Shown piece after piece: positions 22,691 through 27,648 of a stretch of DNA of 27,648 nt (the stretch's first letter is position 1; each line of letters opens with the position of its first letter). The stretch is taken from the IMG/VR virus record IMGVR_UViG_3300042691_012242, positions 1-27,648 of that record. One strand, given 5' to 3'. The position numbers were made by a program, and so were the translations under genes. The DNA comes from a virus. The notes below the pieces were generated by a model, which saw only the letters and a program-made list of their open reading frames with translations, had not been told where the DNA came from and made no database searches.

Positions 22691-23391
22691 TGTTGCACTG
22701 GCTCCCACTTTTTATTTCCAGTGTGTTCTAATATTTGCCAGAAAAATGGGGAGGTAAATCTTCCTCCTGATATAATCGGCCTTACTCCGTGGACATACCA
22801 TCTATCTCCTGGGAAAAAGTATGCTGACCCAGCAACTGGTTTAAATTCTATACCCTGTACTGGAAAAAATAGTTCTCCGCCTTCATAGTCATCGTTAAAG
22901 TAAAATAATGAAGCTATATCATAATGTGGAAAATCATTTGGGGTTCCAGCATCTGGCCCCTCGTGCAATTCTTTATCTGCGTGAGGATCTTGTCTTGTAC
23001 CAACTGGCCATCTCACTATTGCTGGTCCAGTTGCCTGAACCTTTACTCCAAAAAATTGTTCTACCTCTATCTGTAATCTAGAAATTAATCCTTCAACAAC
23101 ATCTACAATTTTTGGGTCATCCGATATTTCCATTGACATTCTGGTACACACTCTGTCTGCCCACGCATTTGCGTCATATATCACAGTGCCATTTTCATTT
23201 TTATGAGAATTTGTTATGTCCCAAGTCTGATTGGTCTGAGCAAATTTTGTTAATCTTTCCTTTTCCCAATCAAGAAGAAAGTTTGGAAGCTCAACTATAT
23301 TGCTAGCATCTTTACCAAAAAACCCTGAAGGAGTTATTGACCCAAGGGATCTGTAGTCGTGTGTGTTGTTTGTGTTAACCTGTCTTTGCAT
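22687..23391 (-). CDS. 2OG-Fe(II) dioxygenase, prolyl-hydroxylase-like (2)
   Basis: A 234-residue enzyme. The HxD is His137-x-Asp139 (RQDPHADKEL), the distal His is His201 (WYVHGVRPI), and Arg211 (GGRFTSPFFW) is the 2OG ligand. The sequence YFNDDYEGGELFF and FKPVAGSAYFFPGDR matches the cluster. The N-terminal segment (IVELPNFLLDWEKERLTKFA) has the arrangement of the P4H superfamily. The gene lies after the two DUF6065-like genes, starting in a TAATG overlap. With Arg211 rather than Lys it groups with copies 3 and 4 more than with 1, 5 and 6. Confidence 0.86.
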   Translation of the reverse strand: MQRQVNTNNTHDYRSLGSITPSGFFGKDASNIVELPNFLLDWEKERLTKFAQTNQTWDITNSHKNENGTVIYDANAWADRVCTRMSMEISDDPKIVDVVEGLISRLQIEVEQFFGVKVQATGPAIVRWPVGTRQDPHADKELHEGPDAGTPNDFPHYDIASLFYFNDDYEGGELFFPVQGIEFKPVAGSAYFFPGDRWYVHGVRPIISGGRFTSPFFWQILEHTGNKKWEPVQQ

Positions 23392-24110
23392 TATTTATAT
23401 TTCCTTTTTGACCAGAACAATTTTTTATAGACGCCACCTTCAGTGGTTCTAAATGTATCTGAAGTTTCTCTAGTCTTTTTTGCAATATCTTGCGGACTAT
23501 GAAACAATACTTCTGATTCCCAGTCTTCTCTCTTAAATGGAATTATTTGCAAATATGGGGTTCCAGCTGGAACTGTCCCAGTAAATCCTTCTTTTAAGAA
23601 AAAGGGTATAAGCCCAGAAGTAGTAACCTTATCACTGTCTATTATACCACCCACGGTAATCCACGGCAATTCAAAATGATTTATCGGAGGAACATATATA
23701 GAACTATATCCATCTGGTAACTCTGGAGCCCAATTTGCATACCAATGAAAATGCCATGAACTACATCCAATTGGAGTTTTAAAATCTTGCATAGGCGGTC
23801 TTTCTCCAACAAAATCATCAAATCCTATTGGAACCTTAACCCTTACTCTGCCATTTTTTTCATAAAATTCTAAGTCGCATGGTGTGACAAGCATGTAGCC
23901 AGTTTGAAATGTATCCAGTACTGCTGGGCATGCCTTAAAACTAAACATTTTTCCTTCGCCGTTAAAGTTTGCTACTGGATTTCCTAGTGGGTCTTTTACA
24001 AATGTATCTGAGTCTTCCCACCATTTAGGTAAAGTTTTTCTAGAAGTTATTGGAACAGTAGATTCTTTGTTATAATGTTTATTCGAATGAAATATTATTT
24101 TTTTTGTCAT
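23391..24110 (-). CDS. DUF6065-like protein, second paralogue
   Basis: A 239-residue protein. It has recognisable beta-sheet segments, IGCSSWHFHWYANWAPELPD and EGFTGTVPAGTPYLQIIPF, ending in a Lys/Arg-rich tail (FWSKRKYK). Its late part aligns by eye with the upstream gene (ITIPANTPVISVLPI against GTVPAGTPYLQIIPF), so the two are paralogues. I believe both belong to the uncharacterised phage/bacterial family DUF6065, but this is from memory and unchecked. It overlaps the preceding gene by ATGA and the following one by TAATG, so it is translated with the dioxygenases. A role in the same modification pathway is inference from operon position. Confidence 0.55.
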   Translation of the reverse strand: MTKKIIFHSNKHYNKESTVPITSRKTLPKWWEDSDTFVKDPLGNPVANFNGEGKMFSFKACPAVLDTFQTGYMLVTPCDLEFYEKNGRVRVKVPIGFDDFVGERPPMQDFKTPIGCSSWHFHWYANWAPELPDGYSSIYVPPINHFELPWITVGGIIDSDKVTTSGLIPFFLKEGFTGTVPAGTPYLQIIPFKREDWESEVLFHSPQDIAKKTRETSDTFRTTEGGVYKKLFWSKRKYK

Positions 24111-24823
24111 TTAATACCACACTGTTCTGGACCATCAACAATATTTAATCTTAAAACTTTTACTTCATGATCTCCAATTTTATTTCCCTTATAATCAACA
24201 GCATCTCTATAAAAATTAGTCCACTCACCTTTTTTATTTATTTCTGAGACAATTTTCCCGTAATCAGCATCTGGGAAAAAGTTAGAAGGCAACTCGGACA
24301 TGTTTTTAATTACACCCTGTGAATTATTAATATCTGACAAAGAGATTGGTAAAACTGAAATAACTGGCGTATTTGCTGGTATGGTTATAACTTCATTAGC
24401 TTTAGTTATTCTCCATGCTACTGGAAACTCTCCTGCAAAAAATGATGTGCTTATTAAAATAGTAAAAGGCCATACACCTTCTATTGGCCAATTTGGTGTA
24501 GGCATTGCCATCATGCTTAAATTTTCTTTTGTTCTTAAGATTAAACCTGTTTTAAAACTAATTGTGGCATTTGATCTTCCAGTGTAAACATATTTATGTC
24601 CACTTAATACTTTAACATGTGTGTCTGTAGAGTCAGAAATCCCGTCCCATATGAAACTTATATCTTCTGGAAAAGATATCCCCCACCCTAAACCATTTGA
24701 CAGTGTTACTGGAAAACAATGATATGCATGCTTGTCAAAAGTTTCTTCCATCCATTGTCTTTTAATTCCAAGAGGTTTTATTTCAGCAGAATATGGACTT
24801 GCTTTGTATATCTCAAATTCCAT
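24107..24823 (-). CDS. DUF6065-like protein, first paralogue
   Basis: A 238-residue protein with HCFPVTLSNGLGWGISFPED near residues 35-55 and NEVITIPANTPVISVLPI near 145-162, features I associate with DUF6065; the association is from memory. A mostly beta, cupin-like fold is plausible, but there is no clear HxD or metal triad. It has no signal peptide. It begins 2 bases after the first dioxygenase stop and has no Shine-Dalgarno, so it is probably translationally coupled. Being embedded between dioxygenases, and duplicated, suggests a partner or substrate-presenting role. Confidence 0.55.
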   Translation of the reverse strand: MEFEIYKASPYSAEIKPLGIKRQWMEETFDKHAYHCFPVTLSNGLGWGISFPEDISFIWDGISDSTDTHVKVLSGHKYVYTGRSNATISFKTGLILRTKENLSMMAMPTPNWPIEGVWPFTILISTSFFAGEFPVAWRITKANEVITIPANTPVISVLPISLSDINNSQGVIKNMSELPSNFFPDADYGKIVSEINKKGEWTNFYRDAVDYKGNKIGDHEVKVLRLNIVDGPEQCGIK

Positions 24824-24825
24824 TA

Positions 24826-25485
24826 TTAATATGTGTCTTTTATAGATTTATCAGACATAAACTGTCTATAAAATTGCTCGTTATGTGTTGCATCATTATA
24901 ATCTGTCATTGTTACTATTGAATATTTTATGCCAGATTTTACTGGTAATGCAGCATGAGAAAATAAATAATTTGATGGGAATATATATAGGTCTCCCGCT
25001 TTTGGCTTAATTGTTTTATCTATTTTGTCAAACCTTATTCCGCCCTCTTCATAATCATCATTAATATATGCAACCATTGATACTGTTGAAATGTAAGACC
25101 ATCCATGGTCTGAATGATATGAGAAGTGTTGCCCAGGACCATACTTAACAAAGTTCATAGCTTCCCAGTATTTCATCTCAATATTATAAAATGAACAATA
25201 ATCATCCAAAGCTATCTTTTGTGCGTCATGAACATCCTGCCAAATTTTGTCAAATTCTTTTTGCTGATCATCTTTGCCTGGGTAATCAAAATATTTTAAT
25301 TTAAAATCAACACAATCTCTATACTCAGGAAGCTTTTCCCTGTATCCAACTGTAGCATCTTGCCAATTGTAAAATCCATGACTATCTTTAATATTAGACT
25401 CAAGTCTATTTATTATATCCAGTTCTGACTTAATAACATCTCTATATACCCATAACCCAGGAAACAATTCTTCTTTTTCATACAT
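24826..25485 (-). CDS. 2OG-Fe(II) dioxygenase, prolyl-hydroxylase-like (1)
   Basis: A 219-residue enzyme from ATG 25485 (MYEKEELFPGLWVYRD); this start overlaps the upstream gene by 8 bases and has GGAG 8 bases before it, unlike the longer frame start at 25527. The iron site is His124-x-Asp126 (SYHSDHGWS) and His177 (LFSHAALPVKSG), with Lys187 as 2OG ligand. INDDYEEGGIRF and IKPKAGDLYIFP are close to the family. It is the first dioxygenase of the cluster, next to the small Cys-rich gene, and is more divergent in its N-terminal half than copies 5 and 6. Confidence 0.85.
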   Translation of the reverse strand: MYEKEELFPGLWVYRDVIKSELDIINRLESNIKDSHGFYNWQDATVGYREKLPEYRDCVDFKLKYFDYPGKDDQQKEFDKIWQDVHDAQKIALDDYCSFYNIEMKYWEAMNFVKYGPGQHFSYHSDHGWSYISTVSMVAYINDDYEEGGIRFDKIDKTIKPKAGDLYIFPSNYLFSHAALPVKSGIKYSIVTMTDYNDATHNEQFYRQFMSDKSIKDTY

Positions 25486-25717
25486 CTTCTTTACTCCATT
25501 TTCCAATAGGACATTCAGCTTCAGCAAGTTGAACTTTTAATGGCATTATGCATCCACATTTTTCACATCGTTTTGTTATCTTGTAAAACTCACAAGATTC
25601 GCAAATTTTTAATCTTTCGTTAGGCAAATTTTCATCAATAGTATACCTATCTGGATCTAACAAATGCCATGGTCTAGAGTTTCCTAAAGACTTTTTCCAG
25701 TCTTCCCATTTAGACAT
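25478..25717 (-). CDS. Small Cys-rich protein, probable zinc ribbon
   Basis: A 79-residue protein beginning MSKWEDWKKSLGNSRPWHLL. An in-frame TTG at 25768 would lengthen it, but the ATG at 25717 leaves a 14-base gap after the previous stop and starts where such phage proteins usually start. Cysteines at residues 39, 42, 51, 54, 56 and 69 (KICESCEFY, RCEKCGC, AECPIGKW) form a compact metal-binding pattern. I recall similar proteins in cyanophages and other aquatic phages, often near 2OG dioxygenases; function is not established. No Shine-Dalgarno is seen. It could be a structural zinc protein or a partner for the dioxygenase it overlaps. Confidence 0.65.
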   Translation of the reverse strand: MSKWEDWKKSLGNSRPWHLLDPDRYTIDENLPNERLKICESCEFYKITKRCEKCGCIMPLKVQLAEAECPIGKWSKEDV

Positions 25718-25731
25718 ATTAAAGATTCTTA

Positions 25732-26220
25732 CTATGCAGTAGGAGAGCTCCAAGAAGAGCCGTTCCAAATCATTCCAAGTGAAACAATTCCATCGGACTC
25801 CTCTATTTTCCTAAATGATACGTCATTGGTAAACGCTGCGTCAAATTTAATAGATTGAGGTGAATTTGACTGTGTCATGGAAATATAAAAAACTTCATTT
25901 GCCTTTAATAATGCATAAGCACTTATTGGCAATCCGTCTGAATCTATTGTTGGCTGACCATTAGATAGCTCTACTGGTAAATCGGCACGAGGAGATGCTG
26001 GCAAAGTAAATTCGCTTCCGTTCCAAATAGAACCTCTTAATAATGAAGTTTTACCAGTAGCATTTATTCCAGAAATTAGTTGTCCACTAGACAAGGCTTC
26101 GTCGAATCTAGAGACCACAGAACTCTGTTGCTGATCTGAATCATCTAATCTTATTATAAAAAATACCTCATGAGTGTTTTCTGCAATTTTAGTCATAAAT
26201 GCGTATTTGTGTATTGTCAT
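25732..26220 (-). CDS. Small repeat protein with two WNGS motifs
   Basis: A 162-residue protein that I do not recognise as a family. It has AAGGAG 4 bases upstream of ATG 26220 and a near-consensus promoter directly ahead. The middle contains LLRGSIWNGSEFTLP and the end contains LGMIWNGSSWSSPTA, a two-copy Trp-Asn-Gly-Ser module. The same motif opens the InlB-repeat protein (RIWNGSSWKEY), with a related IWDGSQW in the collagen-like protein. Segment LLKANEVFYISMTQSNSPQS resembles virion-associated beta proteins. No signal peptide or catalytic motif is seen. A small fibre-associated protein is the best guess, but it could be a cassette-specific accessory. Confidence 0.5.
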   Translation of the reverse strand: MTIHKYAFMTKIAENTHEVFFIIRLDDSDQQQSSVVSRFDEALSSGQLISGINATGKTSLLRGSIWNGSEFTLPASPRADLPVELSNGQPTIDSDGLPISAYALLKANEVFYISMTQSNSPQSIKFDAAFTNDVSFRKIEESDGIVSLGMIWNGSSWSSPTA

Positions 26221-26236
26221 TTTTCTCCTTTAGTAT

Positions 26237-26265
26237 ATTTTATAATATTGAATATTGTTTGTCAA
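26237..26265 (-). promoter_or_regulatory. Consensus promoter TTGACA-17-TAAAAT
   Basis: A perfect -35 TTGACA (26265-26260), 17-base spacer and -10 TAAAAT (26242-26237) lie in the 47-base gap after the FN3 gene. Predicted transcription starts near 26230, so the leader is about 10 bases and begins with the AAGGAG Shine-Dalgarno. It could drive the 162-residue protein and the modification cassette below it. Confidence 0.7.
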
Positions 26266-26267
26266 TA

Positions 26268-27041
26268 TTAATATCCACAGTTGCAATACCAGCCAGATCC
26301 AAAATATGGAGCCGTACATCTAGGTCCACAGCTTGAACCAACGAAGTGTGGTGGGAAGAACGGTGGGAAGAATGGTGGGAAGAACGGTGGGAAGAACGGT
26401 GGGAAGTGTGGTGGGGTAAATGTTTGAATTGCTGCTGTTGTTCCTGCAGCTGATTCTCCATTAGCATTTGATGCAAAAACTGTATAACTTTCATCTGCAG
26501 TTGCATCTGGTAATGTCGGATCTGCTGTATCAAATGGAGAAGTAGCACTTGAACTTAGTAATCCACGCAAGCTTGAATTAACTCTATATGATGAAATTGC
26601 TTTACCGCCAGTTGATGGTGGGTTCCAGGTAACTCTGTCGTTTCCTGAAGGAATTGCTCCACCATGAGGTCCAGAATTTACAGTTGGAGATGGCGCTGCT
26701 GGTACAGTAGTTATTCTAACTGTATTTGAATTTCTTGCAGCTGAAGATCCAGCATTATTAGAAGCTACTATAGTAAAAGTATAATCTGTATCAGACAATA
26801 ACCCTGTAAAAGTCAGAGATGTGCTTGCTGTAGTTTGAGTAGTTGTTGCAGGAGTTGATGTAATTGTATAAAGAGTAGCTGGAGGAGAAGCTGCTGGCAA
26901 AGTCCAAGATAGGGAGGCAGCGCCATTATTAAACGGCCTATTTGTTCCAATATCTGTAGCAATAAAATTTTCTACTGGATTCGGCTCTAAGAAGTTATCT
27001 TGTGCTGAAGACTTTATGCCTTTTCTTTTGTTAATTGCCAT
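26268..27041 (-). CDS. FN3-domain protein with FPPF tract and Cys-rich C-terminus
   Basis: A 257-residue protein with AGGAG before ATG 27041. The N-terminus MAINKRKGIKSSAQDNFLEP precedes two fibronectin-III-like domains at about 20-112 (TSLTFTGLLSDTDYTFTIVA) and 116-208 (ISSYRVNSSLRG, ATADESYTVFASNANGESAA). Residues 209-233 are an FPPF-type repeat (HFPPFFPPFFPPFFPP). The last 24 residues contain Cys 238, 242, 253 and 255 (GSSCGPRCTAPYF, YCNCGY). FN3 domains are common in phage tail-tip and fibre proteins. The Pro/Phe and Cys tip could be a host-contact or crosslinking module. It follows another fibre-like gene, so a virion role is likely. Confidence 0.75.
   Translation of the reverse strand: MAINKRKGIKSSAQDNFLEPNPVENFIATDIGTNRPFNNGAASLSWTLPAASPPATLYTITSTPATTTQTTASTSLTFTGLLSDTDYTFTIVASNNAGSSAARNSNTVRITTVPAAPSPTVNSGPHGGAIPSGNDRVTWNPPSTGGKAISSYRVNSSLRGLLSSSATSPFDTADPTLPDATADESYTVFASNANGESAAGTTAAIQTFTPPHFPPFFPPFFPPFFPPFFPPHFVGSSCGPRCTAPYFGSGWYCNCGY
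26347..26418 (-). repeat. Six-unit 12-base tandem repeat encoding FPPF
   Basis: On the plus strand the 12-base unit aacggtgggaag (with variants aat- and tgt-) repeats five to six times from 26347, encoding Pro-Pro-Phe-Phe units on the minus strand. Near-identity of the units at the DNA level indicates recent slippage or recombination, unlike the protein-level repeats elsewhere. Confidence 0.85.
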
Positions 27042-27058
27042 TATTTTCTCCTATTTTA

Positions 27059-27648
27059 TTAAGCTGTTAAATCACCCATCAATACCCAAGTATTTGCTGC
27101 TCTCTTAAACAATGTTGCTGAAGACCATTGTGCTCTAAGCTTATTTCCTGGAGTATGATTTAATGTTGTAGTTGCTGGGGTAGCTGCAGCAATTGTTACT
27201 GCGCCACTTCCTACTCTTAGAAGATCTATAGAAGTTCCGATTGGGAAATTTACAGATGCATCTGTTGGTATAGAAATTGTTAATGCGCTTGAAGAATTTA
27301 CTTCAATCATCTTATCTCTATCTGTCAATACTAATGTATAATCTGCTGTTTTTGAATCAACAGTGGTTCTTGACGGAACACCCTCTTTTGTTTGTGTACC
27401 ATCTGTAAATGCGATTCCAGATGCCGCTACGGTAACTGTACCTGTAAAGGTTGGGGAAGCAAGGTTTGCTTTTAAGTCCAACGCTGTCTGCGTTGCAGTT
27501 GATACTGGCTTATTAGCGTCAGAGGTATTATCAACGTTACCTAAACCGACCATTGACTTAGTGATTCCAGATACTGTACCAGTAAATGTAGGTGAAGCAG
27601 TAGGTGCCTTGGCATCTAATTGTGTTTGAATTGATGAGGTTACTCCAT
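27059..27648 (-). CDS. Tail-fibre-like repeat protein (C-terminal part; start beyond window)
   Basis: The frame is open to the window edge, so only the last about 196 residues are visible and the ATG at 27553 is probably internal. Two fibre-type repeats are present: QLDAKAPTASPTFTGTVSGI and ALDLKANLASPTFTGTVTVA, linked by MVGLGNVDNTSDANKPVSTA. These are typical of phage tail fibres and related surface-attached proteins. The C-terminal region (RTTVDSKTADYTLVLTDRDK, SALTISIPTDAS, LRAQWSSATLFKR, NTWVLMGDLTA) is a beta domain common at the ends of such proteins. It is the first gene of the adhesin/modification region in transcription order here. Confidence 0.8.
   Translation of the reverse strand, partial: GVTSSIQTQLDAKAPTASPTFTGTVSGITKSMVGLGNVDNTSDANKPVSTATQTALDLKANLASPTFTGTVTVAASGIAFTDGTQTKEGVPSRTTVDSKTADYTLVLTDRDKMIEVNSSSALTISIPTDASVNFPIGTSIDLLRVGSGAVTIAAATPATTTLNHTPGNKLRAQWSSATLFKRAANTWVLMGDLTA

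Noticed and set aside
23641-23649. TGGTATAAT on the minus strand as another promoter
   Set aside because: It lies in the middle of the second DUF6065-like coding region (encoding Gly-Gly-Ile-Ile), not before a gene start, so chance is the simplest explanation.
18947-25485. Oxygenase genes as DNA/RNA demethylases (AlkB-type)
   Set aside because: The LNDDYEGGELxF signature and the operon with repeat proteins fit the prolyl-hydroxylase-like group better, and no AlkB nucleotide-recognition features are visible; not excluded experimentally.
26347-26418. Possible CRISPR array or other repeat locus
   Set aside because: Units are 12 bases with no spacers, in frame with a coding region; this is a coding microsatellite.
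26240-26548. Minus-strand alternative frame with HSSHRSSH-type repeats
   Set aside because: It is the out-of-frame reading of the 12-base FPPF repeat; the FN3 frame explains the same DNA with recognisable domains.
1-27648. tRNA, rRNA, integrase, attachment site or replication origin
   Set aside because: None was recognised on either strand; the whole window is accounted for by structural, adhesin and modification genes with short gaps.

Overview
The window is part of a tailed double-stranded DNA phage genome (or prophage). Every supportable gene lies on the minus strand, so transcription runs from base 27648 down to base 1. The base composition is AT-rich. Start codons are mostly ATG with several TTG/GTG, and genes are tightly packed with ATGA and TAATG overlaps. 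The portal, protease, capsid and tape-measure order, the small protein just before the portal, and the connector with a beta-rich N-terminus resemble siphovirus-type phages of Actinobacteria, perhaps freshwater ones. That host guess is inference only; no host gene, tRNA or integrase is visible.

Region 1 (27648 to about 25730) holds exported or virion-type repeat proteins: the end of a tail-fibre-like protein, a two-domain fibronectin-III protein ending in an FPPF repeat and a Cys-rich tip, and a small protein with WNGS motifs. Region 2 (about 25720-17870) is a modification cassette: a small Cys-rich protein, six intact 2-oxoglutarate/Fe(II) dioxygenase-like proteins, a seventh that has lost its metal ligands, two related DUF6065-like proteins, and a GT4-type glycosyltransferase. 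Region 3 (17861-12087) is an adhesin cassette: a collagen-like fibre, an InlB-repeat/Ig/FN3 protein, two small coiled-coil proteins and a LamG protein with a tyrosine-led 10-residue repeat. Region 4 (12023-1) is the head and tail assembly line: small conserved protein, portal, protease-scaffold fusion, major capsid protein, SAP/HeH-like protein, head-tail adaptor and closure proteins, tail completion proteins, major tail protein, tail-assembly chaperones with a CCCAAAC -1 frameshift site, and a tape measure protein running off the window.

The most interesting reading is that regions 1-3 form a single fibre-building and fibre-decorating system. The dioxygenases, and a glycosyltransferase directly upstream of the collagen-like gene, could hydroxylate and glycosylate repeat proteins encoded beside them. 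The collagen triplets constrain this: Pro is always in the X position and Thr very often in Y, so classical Y-position prolyl-4-hydroxylation is not possible, whereas Thr glycosylation is. The FPPF tract is another candidate substrate.

Regulation is unusually readable. Strong rho-independent terminators follow the capsid and major tail genes. Each is followed by an extended -10 promoter (TGNTATAAT). The same motif recurs in other gaps, and in three cases the -10 box ends only 7-8 bases before the start codon of a gene lacking a good Shine-Dalgarno, suggesting leaderless mRNAs.
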